A DNA stretch of 64,000 nucleotides, from NCBI RefSeq assembly GCF_013155125.1, contig NZ_CP053564.1, forward strand, positions 3,789,501-3,853,500, given 5' to 3'. Below are positions 42,226 through 52,057 of this stretch, in pieces. Numbering within the stretch: the first letter of the stretch is position 1; each line of letters opens with the position of its first letter. Origin of the DNA: Pseudonocardia broussonetiae (lineage in GTDB: Bacteria; Actinomycetota; Actinomycetes; Mycobacteriales; Pseudonocardiaceae). The notes under the pieces are model-generated. The model saw only the letters and a program-made list of their open reading frames with translations. It made no database searches and had not been told where the DNA came from. A program made the position numbers and the translations under genes.

Positions 42226-43320
42226 GTGCGGGTGGTCGTGGCTCCGGATTCCTTCGGCGGAACGCTCAGCGCCACGGCCGCGGCCCGGGCGATCGAGGCG
42301 GGCTGGCGCACGGCCGCGCCCGCCGACGAGCTGACGCTGCTCCCGCTCGCCGACGGCGGCACCGGCTTCGTCGACGTCCTGCACGCCGCGCGCGGCGGCA
42401 CCTGGCACGCGCGGACGGTCACCGGTCCGCTCGGCGACCCCGTCGACGCGCGCTGGCTGGAGCTCGACGGCACCGCCTACGTGGAGTCGGCCGCGGCCTG
42501 CGGGCTGCACCTGGTGACCGACCGGACGCCCGCCACGGCGCGCCGCGCGAGCACCCGCGGCGTAGGCGAGCTCATCGCGGACGCGCGGGACGCCGGCGTC
42601 ACGGAGGTCGTCGTCGGGCTGGGCGGCTCGGCCACCACCGACGGCGGCGCGGGCATGCTCGCCGCGCTCGGGGCCGTCGCCCTGGACGCCGCGGGGGAGC
42701 CGCTGCCCGACGGTGCGCCCGCCGGGGCGGTCCGGCTCACCGGTGCACCGGACCTGGGCGGGATCGCGCTCGTCGCGGCCGCCGACGTCGACAACCCCCT
42801 GCTCGGCCCGCACGGCGCCGCCGCGGTGTTCGGCCCGCAGAAGGGCGCCGACGACGCGGCCGTCGCCGAGCTCGACGCCGTGCTCGCGGCCTTCGCCGAC
42901 CTCCTCCCGCGCGACGTCCGCGACGAGCCGGGCGCGGGCGCCGCGGGCGGGCTCGGCGCGGCGCTGCTGGCGCTGGGCGCGCGGCGGGTGTCGGGGGCGG
43001 GGCTGGTGCGCGAGCTGGTCGGGCTCGACGCGGCGCTCGACGCGGCCGACCTCGCGGTCACCGGCGAGGGCAGCTTCGACTGGCAGTCGCTGCGCGGCAA
43101 GCTCGTCACCACCGTCGCCCGGGGCGCCGCCGACCGCGGGATCCCGTGCCTGGTGCTGGCCGGGCAGGTGTCGGTCGGGCGGCGCGAGGCGGGCGCGGCC
43201 GGCGTCGACTCCGCCTACTCCGTGGCCGAGGACGCGGGCGGCGTGGCGGCGTCGATGGCCGACCCCGCCGGCACCCTGTCCGCCCTCGCCGCGCGGGTGG
43301 CGCGCCAGTGGAGCGGATGA
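42226..43320 (+). CDS. Glycerate kinase (GarK/GlxK type)
   Basis: A 364-residue kinase that phosphorylates D-glycerate. Motifs: VVAPDSFGGTLSATAAARAIEAGW, LPLADGGTGFVDVLH, GLGGSATTDGGAGMLAALGA, FGPQKGADDAAVAELDA, GAAGGLGAALLALGARRVSG and VTGEGSFDWQSLRGKL. TAGTGT 7 nt before GTG 42226 suggests a leaderless mRNA. The gene is divergent from DUF3043, an arrangement kept from mycobacteria. Confidence 0.93.
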   Translation: MRVVVAPDSFGGTLSATAAARAIEAGWRTAAPADELTLLPLADGGTGFVDVLHAARGGTWHARTVTGPLGDPVDARWLELDGTAYVESAAACGLHLVTDRTPATARRASTRGVGELIADARDAGVTEVVVGLGGSATTDGGAGMLAALGAVALDAAGEPLPDGAPAGAVRLTGAPDLGGIALVAAADVDNPLLGPHGAAAVFGPQKGADDAAVAELDAVLAAFADLLPRDVRDEPGAGAAGGLGAALLALGARRVSGAGLVRELVGLDAALDAADLAVTGEGSFDWQSLRGKLVTTVARGAADRGIPCLVLAGQVSVGRREAGAAGVDSAYSVAEDAGGVAASMADPAGTLSALAARVARQWSG

Positions 43321-43422
43321 GGAGCCGGTGAAGATCCAGGTGAGGGTCGTCACTGCGAGCATCTCGGCGCAAGGTGGGCCTACACTGGAATGCGCACCGC
43401 ACCGTTCGTTGTTGGGAGAGCC

Positions 43423-43785
43423 ATGACCGTCGAGAACACCGTCACACCGGCGACCGAGACTCACGCCGTCGAGCTCACCGACGCCGCCGCCCTGAAGGCC
43501 CGCACGCTGCTGGAGCAGGAGGGTCGCGACGACATGCACCTCCGCATCGCCGTGCAGCCCGGTGGCTGCGCCGGCCTGCGCTACCAGCTGTTCTTCGACG
43601 ACCGCTCGCTGGACGGCGACCTGTTCCGCGACTACCACGGCCTCAAGGTCGGGGTCGACCGGATGAGCGCGCCGTACCTCGAGGGCGCCGTCATCGACTT
43701 CGTCGACAGCATCGAGAAGCAGGGTTTCACGATCGACAACCCGAACGCCGGCGGCTCCTGCGCCTGCGGCGACTCGTTCAACTGA
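43423..43785 (+). CDS. erpA: Iron-sulfur cluster insertion protein, ErpA/HesB type
   Basis: A 120-residue A-type carrier that delivers Fe-S clusters to target enzymes such as LipA. The three conserved cysteines are in QPGGCAGLRYQLFF and GGSCACGDSFN near the C-terminus. ATG at 43423 has GGGAGAG at good distance; TACACT at 43381-43386 is a plausible -10 giving a short leader. A strong hairpin at 43810 follows the stop. The mycobacterial homologue (Rv2204c) sits at the same locus. Confidence 0.94.
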   Translation: MTVENTVTPATETHAVELTDAAALKARTLLEQEGRDDMHLRIAVQPGGCAGLRYQLFFDDRSLDGDLFRDYHGLKVGVDRMSAPYLEGAVIDFVDSIEKQGFTIDNPNAGGSCACGDSFN

Positions 43786-43809
43786 CGCCTGGTCGTACAC
43801 CGCACCACC

Positions 43810-43842
43810 CGGGACCCGGTCGCTCCGCGCGACCGGGTCCCG
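43810..43842 (+). terminator. Hairpin terminator after erpA
   Basis: CGGGACCCGGTCG (43810-43822) and CGACCGGGTCCCG (43830-43842) form a perfect 13-bp stem with a 7-nt loop, starting 25 bp after the erpA stop and before the adoK -10 box. Confidence 0.8.
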
Positions 43843-43871
43843 TGCGTCCGGGGCAGGTAGGGTGCCCTCTC

Positions 43872-44840
43872 GTGCCCATCGCCGTGACCGGATCCATCGC
43901 CACCGACCACCTCATGCACTTCCCGGGGCGGTTCGCCGACCAGATGGTCGTCGACCAGCTCGACCGGATGTCGCTGAGCTTCCTGGTCGACGAGCTCGTC
44001 ATCAAGAAGGGCGGCTCGGCGGGCAACATCGCGTTCGGGCTGGGCGTGCTCGGCCAGTCGCCGCTGCTCGTGGGCGCCGTCGGCGCCGACTTCGCCGAGT
44101 ACCGCGAGTGGCTGGAGAACCACGGCGTCGACTGCTCCGCGATCCTCGTCTTCGACGACGTGCACACCGCGCGCTTCGTCTGCACCACCGACGACGACAT
44201 GCGCCAGATCGGCTCGTTCTACACCGGCGCGATGGCCCGCTCCGGGCAGATCCACCTCGACTCGTTCACCGACCGCGTCGACCTCGTCCTCATCGGCGCC
44301 AGCGACCCGGGCGCGATGGTGCAGCTCACCGGCGAGTGCCGCGACGCGGGCAAGCCGTTCGCCGCGGACGTCTCGCAGCAGGTCGCGCGCATGGACGGCG
44401 ACGGCATCCGGCAGCTCGTCGAGGGCGCCCGCTACCTCATGACGAACGACTACGAGTGGGAGCTGCTCCAACAGAAGACCGGCTGGACCGAGGCCCAGGT
44501 CGCCGAGCGCATCGACATCCGCATCACCACCCTCGGCGAGCACGGCGTGCAGATCTCCGGCCGCGACGTCGGCGAGCTCAAGGTCGGTGTCGTGCCCGAG
44601 ACCGGGAAGGTCGACCCCACCGGCGTCGGCGACGCCTTCCGCGCCGGCTTCCTCGCGGCCACCGAGGGCGGGCTGTCGCTGGAGCGGGCCGCTCAGCTCG
44701 GCTCGCTGATCGCGGTGCAGGTGCTGGAGAACGACGGCGGCCAGGAGTGGACGTGGGACCGCGCGCACGGCCTCGAGCGCCTGCGCGACGCCTACGGCCC
44801 CGACGCCGCGGCCGACATCGAAACGGTGCTCCCCGCGTAA
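43872..44840 (+). CDS. adoK: Adenosine kinase, PfkB family
   Basis: 322 residues, close to mycobacterial AdoK (Rv2202c) throughout: PIAVTGSIATDHLMHFPGRF, SLSFLVDELVIKKGGSAGNI, HTARFVCTTDDDM, MTNDYEWELLQQKTGW and the PfkB signature DPTGVGDAFRAGFL with the catalytic Asp. It phosphorylates adenosine in purine salvage. TAGGGT lies 8 nt before GTG 43872, consistent with a leaderless transcript after the erpA terminator. Confidence 0.94.
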   Translation: MPIAVTGSIATDHLMHFPGRFADQMVVDQLDRMSLSFLVDELVIKKGGSAGNIAFGLGVLGQSPLLVGAVGADFAEYREWLENHGVDCSAILVFDDVHTARFVCTTDDDMRQIGSFYTGAMARSGQIHLDSFTDRVDLVLIGASDPGAMVQLTGECRDAGKPFAADVSQQVARMDGDGIRQLVEGARYLMTNDYEWELLQQKTGWTEAQVAERIDIRITTLGEHGVQISGRDVGELKVGVVPETGKVDPTGVGDAFRAGFLAATEGGLSLERAAQLGSLIAVQVLENDGGQEWTWDRAHGLERLRDAYGPDAAADIETVLPA

Positions 44841-44886
44841 ACTGCCGGACGTTCTCCGGGGTGCTGCGGAGTGGCAGGATGCCCGC

Positions 44887-46407
44887 ATGCCGGATGACCG
44901 CGTGTCCGCTCACCGCCCCCAGACGATCGCGTACCCCGCCACCGGTTCGCGGCCCTACGGGCCCGGCTCGGAGCTGATCGCGCCGCACGTCGTCGTGCTG
45001 TTCGGCGCCACGGGCGACCTGGCGCGGCGCAAGCTGCTGCCGGGCCTCACCCACCTCGCGGCGTCGGCGCTGGCCCCGTCGATCCGCGTGGTCGGCTCGT
45101 CGCTGGAGGAGATGAGCGACGAGGACTTCCGCGCGTTCGCCCGCCAGGCCGTCTTCGAGTTCGGCACGCACAAGCCGACGCCCGAGCAGTGGGACGCCTT
45201 CGCCGGCAACCTGCGCTACGTCCCGGTGACGGCGGGGCCCGAGGCGCTCGCGCAGGCCGTCGCGGAGGCGGAGGAGCAGCTCGACGAGACCTCGCGGCGG
45301 CTGCACTACCTGAGCGTGCCGCCCAAGGCCGCGCTCGACGTCATCACGATGCTCGACCAGGCCAAGCTCGTCGAGCGCTCGCGCGTGGTCATGGAGAAGC
45401 CGTTCGGCACCGACCTGGCCAGTGCCGTCGCCCTCAACAACGAGGTGCACGAGACGTTCGTCGAGGACCAGATCTTCCGCATCGACCACTTCCTGGGCAA
45501 GGAGGCGGCGCAGAACATCCTCGCGCTGCGCTTCGCCAACGGGCTGTTCGAGCCGATCTGGAACCGCAACTTCATCGACCACGTCCAGATCGACGTGCCC
45601 GAGACCCTCGGTCTCGACGAGCGCGCCAACTTCTACGAGTCGACCGGCGCGTACAAGGACATGGTCGTCACGCACCTGTTCCAGGTGATGGCGTTCGTGG
45701 CGATGGAGCCGCCGACGGCGCTGGAGCCGCGCCCGATCAGCGAGGAGAAGAACAAGGTCTTCCGCTCGCTGCTGCCGATCCTGCCCAGCCACGTCGTGCG
45801 CGGGCAGTTCACCGGCTACCGCGAGCTGCCCGGCGTCGCCCGCGACTCCGACACCGAGACCTTCATCGCCCTGCACGCCCAGCTCGACAACTGGCGCTGG
45901 GCCGGCGTGCCGTTCTACCTGCGCACGGGCAAGAAGATGGCCGAGGGGCAGCGGATCATCTCGATCGCGTTCAAGGAGGCGCCGCGGACGATGTTCCCGG
46001 CCAACTCCGGCGTGGGCTCCGCGGGCCCGGACCACCTGACGTTCGACCTGGCCGACGAGTCGAAGGTGTCGCTGTCCTACTACGGCAAGCGGCCCGGGCC
46101 GGGCATGAAGCTCGACAAGCTCTCCATGCAGTTCTCCTCGCAGGAGGGCGAGCACTCCGGCGACACGCTGGAGGCCTACGAGCGGCTGATCCTCGACGCG
46201 ATGCGCGGCGACCACACGCTGTTCACCACGGCCGAGGGCATCGAGAGCCTGTGGGAGCGGTCGCAGCCGCTGCTCAACGACCCGCCGCCGGTGCGCCACT
46301 ACGGCGAGGGCAGCTGGGGGCCGAACGCGATCCACCAGCTGATCACCCCGCACGCGTGGCGGCTGCCGTTCGAGCGGGTGTGGCGGGAGAAGCTGCGCTC
46401 GTCCTAG
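44887..46407 (+). CDS. zwf: Glucose-6-phosphate 1-dehydrogenase
   Basis: A 506-residue first enzyme of the oxidative pentose phosphate pathway. The N-terminal Rossmann motif [30 protein letters not shown] and the substrate site [15 protein letters not shown] are intact, as is [11 protein letters not shown]. Not part of the tkt-tal-zwf-opcA cluster of actinobacteria, so it is likely a second isoform. The stop codon shares CTAG with the stop of the convergent esterase gene (46404-46407). Confidence 0.95.
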   Translation: MPDDRVSAHRPQTIAYPATGSRPYGPGSELIAPHVVVLFGATGDLARRKLLPGLTHLAASALAPSIRVVGSSLEEMSDEDFRAFARQAVFEFGTHKPTPEQWDAFAGNLRYVPVTAGPEALAQAVAEAEEQLDETSRRLHYLSVPPKAALDVITMLDQAKLVERSRVVMEKPFGTDLASAVALNNEVHETFVEDQIFRIDHFLGKEAAQNILALRFANGLFEPIWNRNFIDHVQIDVPETLGLDERANFYESTGAYKDMVVTHLFQVMAFVAMEPPTALEPRPISEEKNKVFRSLLPILPSHVVRGQFTGYRELPGVARDSDTETFIALHAQLDNWRWAGVPFYLRTGKKMAEGQRIISIAFKEAPRTMFPANSGVGSAGPDHLTFDLADESKVSLSYYGKRPGPGMKLDKLSMQFSSQEGEHSGDTLEAYERLILDAMRGDHTLFTTAEGIESLWERSQPLLNDPPPVRHYGEGSWGPNAIHQLITPHAWRLPFERVWREKLRSS

Positions 46408-47804
46408 AGCAGGTCCAGCGGGGAGAACACGTGGTCGCGCCAGATGCGGCGCGACTCCTCCTCCGGGTAGGGCACGACGGCCGGCTCGGTGTCGAACAGC
46501 TGCACGAGCCCGTCGTCGTCGAAGGCGGGCCAGCCGGGGTCGCCGGTGGTGGCGTAGGCGATCCAGGCCGCGCGCATGCGGGCCGACACCGCCTCGGCGG
46601 CCTCGAGGTCGTCGATGAGCGACGCGGGCGCCCCGCTGGTCAGGGTGCCGAACACCAGCGGCACGTCGAGGCCGTGGCAGGCGCCCAGGACGCCGGCCCA
46701 CGTCAGCTCGTAGACGTGCGTCCGCCCGGTGGCCCGCTCGGCCAGGTGCAGTGAGGGCATGCGGAACAGCCAGTCCGAGAGGACGCGATCGTGGAGCCGG
46801 GCGGGCTCGTCGGGCGGGTACGGTCCCGGCGCGAAGACCTCCACGGCGGTCGCGAGCTGCTCCGCGGTGACCTCGACGAACGCGCTGAACAGGCGGTGCT
46901 CGTCGCGGGTGTGGCCGACGAGGAGATCGCTCCCGCTCGGCGCCTCCCACGGGCAGACCGGCAGGACGTCGCCGTCGACGACCGGCGCGAACAGCAGGGA
47001 CCGGTGCACGGCCCGGCCCCACCGCCCGACGTGCCGGTCGAGGTGCGCGGTGACCTCGTCACCCGCGGCGGGCAGCAGGTCGGGGTCGACGTCGGCCAGG
47101 TCGGCGGCGGCGGGCCGGAGCCCGAGCTCGCCGGCGCAGGCGGCGGCGATGTCGCGCGCGAGCGCCGGGGTGAAGGTGGTGCCCTGGACGCTCTGGGCGA
47201 CGGCGCGCCGGAACAGCCCGGCCGCCCGCGGCATCGCGCGGAGCGCGGCGACGGACCCGCCGCCCGCCGACTGCCCGAACACCGTGACCCGCGCGGGATC
47301 GCCGCCGAAGCCGCGGACGTTCTCGCGCACCCACTCCAGCGCCGCGACCTGGTCGAGCAGCCCGCGGTTCGCCGGCGCCCCGTCGAGCTGGGCGAACCCC
47401 TCGATGCCGACGCGGTAGTTCAGCGTCACCAGCACGACGCCCCCGCGCGCGAGTCGGGCGCCGTCGTACTCGGGCAGGGCGGACGAGCCGATCGTGTAGG
47501 CGCCGCCGTGGATCCAGACCAGGACCGGCAGGCCGGCGTCGCGGCCCGGGTCGGGCGTCCAGACGTTGAGCGTGAGCCAGTCCGCGTCGGCCGGCTGGTC
47601 CCCGCCGCCGCCCTGCGGGGGCGGCGGCCCGAACGCGAGCGCGTCGCGCACCCCGTCCCAGTGCGGGGGAGGGGCCGGTGCGGCGAAGCGCAGCCCGCCG
47701 ACCGGCGGGGCGGCGTAGGGGATGCCGCGGAAGACCGTGACGTCCGGGACGCCGGCCGCGGTGGAGCCGCGCACGCGCCCCGCCGTCGTCCGGACCTCGG
47801 CCAC
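46404..47804 (-). CDS. Type-B carboxylesterase
   Basis: A 466-residue alpha/beta hydrolase of the carboxylesterase B family: [25 protein letters not shown]-like [12 protein letters not shown], oxyanion-hole [12 protein letters not shown] and the nucleophile motif [13 protein letters not shown] (Ser179); the catalytic His is in [13 protein letters not shown]. No signal peptide, so probably cytoplasmic. Substrate unknown. TAGCCT is 6 nt before GTG 47804 (leaderless). Confidence 0.92.
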   Translation of the reverse strand: MAEVRTTAGRVRGSTAAGVPDVTVFRGIPYAAPPVGGLRFAAPAPPPHWDGVRDALAFGPPPPQGGGGDQPADADWLTLNVWTPDPGRDAGLPVLVWIHGGAYTIGSSALPEYDGARLARGGVVLVTLNYRVGIEGFAQLDGAPANRGLLDQVAALEWVRENVRGFGGDPARVTVFGQSAGGGSVAALRAMPRAAGLFRRAVAQSVQGTTFTPALARDIAAACAGELGLRPAAADLADVDPDLLPAAGDEVTAHLDRHVGRWGRAVHRSLLFAPVVDGDVLPVCPWEAPSGSDLLVGHTRDEHRLFSAFVEVTAEQLATAVEVFAPGPYPPDEPARLHDRVLSDWLFRMPSLHLAERATGRTHVYELTWAGVLGACHGLDVPLVFGTLTSGAPASLIDDLEAAEAVSARMRAAWIAYATTGDPGWPAFDDDGLVQLFDTEPAVVPYPEEESRRIWRDHVFSPLDLL

Positions 47805-47856
47805 GGGCGGAGGCTAGCGGGACGGGGCGCGCGAGCCCCTCGAGGTTTCCGGGGGT

Positions 47857-49776
47857 CTAGAGGCGGACCGGGAAGACCGGCTCCGGGACCACCGGGTGGA
47901 TCCGGTCCTCCACGAAGATCCCGTGCCACAGCAGGAACACGAGCAGGGTCCAGACGCGGCGGCTGTGGTCGACGGGGCCGGCGCGGTGGGCGTCGAGCAG
48001 GCGCTGCACGGCGCCCAGGTCGACGAGGTGGTCGGCCTGGGAGTCGCGGATGATGTCGCGCGCCCAGTCGTACATCTCGTCGCGCAGCCAGTGCCGGATC
48101 GGCACCGGGAAGCCGAGCTTGCGGCGGTTGATGACGTGCCCGGGGACGATGCCCTCCATCGCCCGGCGCAGCGCGTACTTCGTGGTGCCGTTGGAGACCT
48201 TCTCCGAGCGCGGCAGGTGGCGCGCGATCTCGAAGACCTCGGGGTCGAGGAACGGCACCCGCAGCTCGAGGGAGTTGGCCATCGTCATCTTGTCGGCCTT
48301 GACCAGGATGTCGCCGCGCAGCCAGGTGAAGAGGTCGACGTGCTGCATGCGGGCGACCGGGTCCCAGTCGCGGGACGCGGCGTAGTGCGCCTCGGTGACG
48401 TCGGTGTGCGAGCGGCGGGGGTCGTAGCGGCGCAGGACGCCGGCGAGCTGGTCGTCGCGGAAGATGCGGGCGTTGCCGTAGTAGCGCTGCTCCAGCGGGA
48501 TCGCGCCGCGGCGCAGCAGGTCCTTGCCGCGCGTGCCCTCCGGCAGCCGGGTCGAGGCGCGGCCCAGCAGGCGTCGCAGGAACCCGGGGACCTTCTCGAA
48601 CGGCGCCAGCGAGATCGGCTCGTGGTAGATCGTGTAGCCGCCGAACAGCTCGTCGGCGCCCTCGCCCGACAGCACGACCTTGACGTGGTTGCGCGCCTCC
48701 CGCGCGATGAACCACAGCGGCACGAGCGCGGGGTCGGCCACCGGGTCGTCGAGGTACCAGACGATGAGCGGCAGGACGTCCATCATCTCGCCGGGGGAGA
48801 CAGTGCGGACGACGTGCTTGACGCCGATCGCGGCCGCCGTCTCCGAGGCCACGTCGACCTCGGAGAAGCCCTCGCGCTCGAACCCCGTGGTGAACGTGAC
48901 GAGGTCGGGGTTGTGCTCCTTGGCGAGCACGGCGATCGCGGTGGAGTCGACGCCGCCGGAGAGGAACGCGCCCACCGTGACGTCGGCGCGCATGTGCTTG
49001 GCCACCGAGCCGCGCAGGACGTCGGCGATGCGGTGGTGCAGCGGCGCGCCGGTCGGGCCGTCGGCGGTGAGGACGGGGGTGAAGTAGCGCTCCTGCTCGA
49101 CCTCCCCGCCGGGACGGACCGTGACGTGGCTGCCGGACTCGACGCGGCGCACGGAGCGGTGCAGCGTGGCGGGCTCGGGGACGTACTGCAGGGTGACGTA
49201 GTGCTGCAGCGCGGTGACGTCGATGTCGGCGGCGACGCCCCCGGCGCCGGACAGCCCGAGCACCGGCCCCAGCTCCAGCAGGCTCTTCTTCTCGCTGCCG
49301 AACGCGACGCCGGCCGGGCCGCTCGCGACGAACAGCGGCTTGATGCCGAACGGGTCGCGGGCGCCGAACAGCACGCGCTCCTCGCTGTCCCAGATCAGGA
49401 ACGCGAACATCCCGCGCAGCCGGCGCACGGCGTCGGGGCCCCAGTGGTGGTACGCGGCGACGACGGCCTCGGTGTCGCCGTCGGTGGCGAACTCGGCACC
49501 GAACTCGGCGGCCAGCTCGGCCCGCAGCTCGAGGTAGTTGTAGACCTCGCCGTTGAAGACGATCGTGTACCGGCCGCCCGCGTAGTGCAGCGGCTGGTGC
49601 GAGTGGTCGATGTCGATGATCGCCAGCCGGTTGAACCCGAAGGCGACGTCGGCGTCGTGCCACGTGCCCGTCTCGTCGGGGCCGCGGTGCCGCGCACAGG
49701 TCATGGCCGCGCCGACGGCGTCCACCCTGTCCGGGGCGTCGCGGTCGGCGGTCAGGAGTCCGAGGAGTCCGCACAC
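47857..49776 (-). CDS. asnB: Asparagine synthase (glutamine-hydrolysing)
   Basis: 639 residues. The N-terminal glutaminase begins MCGLLGLL, the Cys2 nucleophile being exposed after Met removal, with RHRGPDETG, RLAIIDIDHSHQP and FNGEVYN. The synthetase half has the PP-loop AFLSGGVDSTAIA and LSGEGADELFGGY. The start is GTG 49776. Mycobacterial asnB (Rv2201c) lies beside ctaC in the same divergent order, and the homologue there affects antibiotic tolerance and cell-wall amidation, so cell-wall precursor amidation is an alternative role. Confidence 0.95.
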   Translation of the reverse strand: MCGLLGLLTADRDAPDRVDAVGAAMTCARHRGPDETGTWHDADVAFGFNRLAIIDIDHSHQPLHYAGGRYTIVFNGEVYNYLELRAELAAEFGAEFATDGDTEAVVAAYHHWGPDAVRRLRGMFAFLIWDSEERVLFGARDPFGIKPLFVASGPAGVAFGSEKKSLLELGPVLGLSGAGGVAADIDVTALQHYVTLQYVPEPATLHRSVRRVESGSHVTVRPGGEVEQERYFTPVLTADGPTGAPLHHRIADVLRGSVAKHMRADVTVGAFLSGGVDSTAIAVLAKEHNPDLVTFTTGFEREGFSEVDVASETAAAIGVKHVVRTVSPGEMMDVLPLIVWYLDDPVADPALVPLWFIAREARNHVKVVLSGEGADELFGGYTIYHEPISLAPFEKVPGFLRRLLGRASTRLPEGTRGKDLLRRGAIPLEQRYYGNARIFRDDQLAGVLRRYDPRRSHTDVTEAHYAASRDWDPVARMQHVDLFTWLRGDILVKADKMTMANSLELRVPFLDPEVFEIARHLPRSEKVSNGTTKYALRRAMEGIVPGHVINRRKLGFPVPIRHWLRDEMYDWARDIIRDSQADHLVDLGAVQRLLDAHRAGPVDHSRRVWTLLVFLLWHGIFVEDRIHPVVPEPVFPVRL

Positions 49777-49937
49777 AGCGAGTCAGTATGCCCAGGGGGC
49801 CCGCCGCGGTCCGAGCGACGCACCCGACAGGCGCGGATCGTCCCCGCTCGGCTAGTCTCTACGCGCGGTCGAAGGCGGATCCAGCATCGCCTCGACGGGC
49901 AGTCGGCACGAGCGAGAAGCAGGGGAGGCGGCGAGCA

Positions 49938-50894
49938 GTGGGCCGAGCACAGCACGGGGCGCACCGCGGCCGGGCACGGGCGGTCAAGCTGGCCCTCCTG
50001 GCCGCGCTGGTCGTGCCGCTGACCACCGGGTGCACGGTGGAGGACGCTCTCCGTTTCGGGTGGCCGAGCGGGGTCACGCCGCAGGCCGAGGCGATGCGCG
50101 AGCTGTGGACCTGGTCCGCGATCGCGGCCCTCGTCGTCGGTGCCGTCACCTGGGGCGCGATGTTCTGGGCGGTGGCGTTCCACCGCAAGAAGAAGGGCGA
50201 CGACGACTCCCCGCCGCGGCAGACGCAGTACAACCTGCCCGTGGAGATCGCGTTCACCGTGATCCCGACGATCATCGTGGCGGTGCTGTTCGGCTTCACC
50301 GTCAACGTGCAGAACTACGTCGACGACGACACGGCCGACCCCGACCTCGCCGTCGACATCCGCGGGTTCCAGTGGAACTGGGAGTTCACCTACCCCGACT
50401 CGCAGGGGCCCGACGGGCAGCCGGTAAGCACGCTGGGTGACAGCTCGACGATCCCGCTGCTGGTGCTGCCGACCGAGTCGCGCATCCAGTTCACGCAGGC
50501 CTCCAGCGACGTCATCCACAGCTTCTTCGTGCCGGAGTTCCTCTTCAAGCGCGACGTCTTCCCGCTGCCGGAGAAGAACAACCAGGACAACGTCTGGCAG
50601 ATCGACGGCATCGACCGCCAGGGCAGCTTCGTCGGCCGCTGCGCCGAGCTCTGCGGCACGTACCACTCGCAGATGAACTTCGAGGTCCGCGCGCTGCCGC
50701 AGGACCTGTTCGACCGCTGGCTCGACCTGCGCGGCCAGGTGAACCCGGCCACCGGCGAGGGCTACACCGCGGGCGAGGCGCTCGGCGAGCTGGGCTGCGG
50801 CGTCGACTGCGCACCCGCCGCCACCACGACCGTTCCGTACAACACCGACCGCGCCGCGCGCACCGCGTCCGGCACCGTCGCCGCCGGGAACTGA
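49938..50894 (+). CDS. ctaC: Cytochrome c oxidase subunit II (lipoprotein type)
   Basis: A 318-residue subunit that takes electrons from cytochrome c into the aa3 oxidase through CuA. It starts with a signal peptide and lipobox (LAALVVPLTTGC), two transmembrane helices (about residues 50-115), then the cupredoxin domain with FQWNWEFTYPDS, SSDVIHSFFVPEFLFKRD and the CuA ligands CAELCGTYHSQM. GTG 49938 has GGGGAGG upstream; TAGTCT near 49853 may be the -10 box. ctaF follows after 9 bp. Subunit I is not in the window, as in related genomes. Confidence 0.96.
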   Translation: MGRAQHGAHRGRARAVKLALLAALVVPLTTGCTVEDALRFGWPSGVTPQAEAMRELWTWSAIAALVVGAVTWGAMFWAVAFHRKKKGDDDSPPRQTQYNLPVEIAFTVIPTIIVAVLFGFTVNVQNYVDDDTADPDLAVDIRGFQWNWEFTYPDSQGPDGQPVSTLGDSSTIPLLVLPTESRIQFTQASSDVIHSFFVPEFLFKRDVFPLPEKNNQDNVWQIDGIDRQGSFVGRCAELCGTYHSQMNFEVRALPQDLFDRWLDLRGQVNPATGEGYTAGEALGELGCGVDCAPAATTTVPYNTDRAARTASGTVAAGN

Positions 50895-50903
50895 GGTCCG
50901 GAC

Positions 50904-51302
50904 ATGAAGGTCGAATCGCGACTCTTCGAGATCGTCACCGTCGCCGTCTTCATCATGGGCATCGTGTACGCGGTGCTCGCGCAGGAGCCGGTCGGCGTCG
51001 CGGGGCTGTTCCTCACCGGCGGCCTCACGCTGATCGTCGGCACCTACTTCCGGTTCGTCTCGCGGCGGCTGGAGGAGCGTCCGGAGGACAACCCGGAGGC
51101 CGAGATCTCCGACGGCGCGGGTGACGTCGGCTTCTTCTCGCCCGGCAGCTACTGGCCGATCACGGTCGCGGCCTGCGCCGCGCTCGTCGGCATCTCGCTG
51201 GCGTTCTTCTACATCTGGGCCCTGGTCATCGCCGGCGTCATGCTGATCATGGCGGTGGGTGGGCTGGTGTTCGAGTACCACATCCGCCCGGCCGAGCACT
51301 AG
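50904..51302 (+). CDS. ctaF: Cytochrome c oxidase subunit IV
   Basis: A 132-residue membrane subunit specific to actinobacterial oxidases (CtaF). Helices at about 8-26 (IVTVAVFIMGIVYAVLA), 31-50, 84-103 and 105-123, a charged loop RRLEERPEDNPEAEISDGAG, and the C-terminal VFEYHIRPAEH. It is translated right after ctaC and followed by a strong terminator. The mycobacterial equivalent is Rv2199c. Confidence 0.95.
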   Translation: MKVESRLFEIVTVAVFIMGIVYAVLAQEPVGVAGLFLTGGLTLIVGTYFRFVSRRLEERPEDNPEAEISDGAGDVGFFSPGSYWPITVAACAALVGISLAFFYIWALVIAGVMLIMAVGGLVFEYHIRPAEH

Positions 51303-51312
51303 ATCGTTCCTG

Positions 51313-51349
51313 CCGACGGCCCTGCCCCTCCTGGGGGTGGGGCCGTCGG
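51313..51349 (+). terminator. Hairpin terminator after ctaF
   Basis: CCGACGGCCC (51313-51322) pairs with GGGCCGTCGG (51340-51349), and the stem continues through CCCC/GGGG with two G-U pairs to a 5-nt loop. It begins 10 bp after the ctaF stop. Confidence 0.8.
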
Positions 51350-51369
51350 TGTGTGCGGGGGGTTGGGTC

Positions 51370-51444
51370 GCGTTCCGCGGAACGCGGTGGGCGGCGCGGG
51401 AGCGTCGGCGGCGGGGGCAGCGGAATCTGCGTTCCGCGGAACGC
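51370..51444. repeat. Two identical 16-bp palindromes upstream of the cysteine hydrolase operon
   Basis: GCGTTCCGCGGAACGC occurs at 51370-51385 and 51429-51444, 59 bp apart start to start. Both are perfect dyads extended by a base or more of similar flank. They lie in the 236-bp gap between the ctaCF terminator and the gene at 51539. They could be paired operator sites or members of a dispersed repeat family; apart from them and the terminator I see nothing in the gap. Confidence 0.8.
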
Positions 51445-51538
51445 GATCGGGCGGCCACAGGCCGGCGGGCGGCCGCGGGCGGTCGGCGCGCACCCCGTCC
51501 GCTCCACGGTCCGGGCGCGGGCTGGTTGACTGTCCGCC

Positions 51539-52057
51539 GTGCACCTGGCCGTCATCGACATGCAGCGGGTCTTCGCCGACCCGGACAGCCCGTGGGCCAC
51601 GCCGGGGTTCGCGGCGATCGTGGAACCGGTGTCGGCGCTGGTGGCGGCGTTCGGCGACGACGTGACCTTCACCCGCTTCGTCGCCCCCGCCGCCCCGGCC
51701 GGGGCCTGGCGGGCGTACTACGCGCAGTGGCCGTTCGCGCTGGCCTCGCCGGACGCCGAGCTGTACCGGCTCGCGGCGCCGTTCGTCGCCGACTCCACCG
51801 TCGACGCCACCACGTTCTCCAAGTGGGGGCCGGAGCTGGCGGCGCGGGTGGGCGGGTCGACCCTCGTGCTGGCCGGGGTGTCCACCGACTGCTGCGTCCT
51901 CTCGACGGCCGTCGCCGCGGCCGACGCCGGGGTGCCGGTGCAGGTCGTGGCCGACGCGTGCGCGGGCGTCGACGAGGAGAGCCACCGCGCGGCGCTGCAC
52001 GTCCTGGGCCTCTACGCGCCGCTGATCGAGGTCGTCGACGCCGCCTCGCTGCGGTGA
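51539..52057 (+). CDS. Cysteine hydrolase, isochorismatase/nicotinamidase family
   Basis: A 172-residue protein of the fold shared by nicotinamidases and isochorismatases. Catalytic triad: Asp7 (LAVIDMQRVF), Lys95 (TTFSKWGPEL) and Cys119 (GVSTDCCVLSTAV). The nicotinamidase metal site (D-x-H) is not evident, so the substrate is open. It is first of three translationally coupled genes with an ADP-ribosylglycohydrolase and a PfkB kinase, which makes a job in NAD or nucleoside-derived amide/ribose breakdown attractive. GTG 51539 has no clear Shine-Dalgarno. Confidence 0.88.
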   Translation: MHLAVIDMQRVFADPDSPWATPGFAAIVEPVSALVAAFGDDVTFTRFVAPAAPAGAWRAYYAQWPFALASPDAELYRLAAPFVADSTVDATTFSKWGPELAARVGGSTLVLAGVSTDCCVLSTAVAAADAGVPVQVVADACAGVDEESHRAALHVLGLYAPLIEVVDAASLR

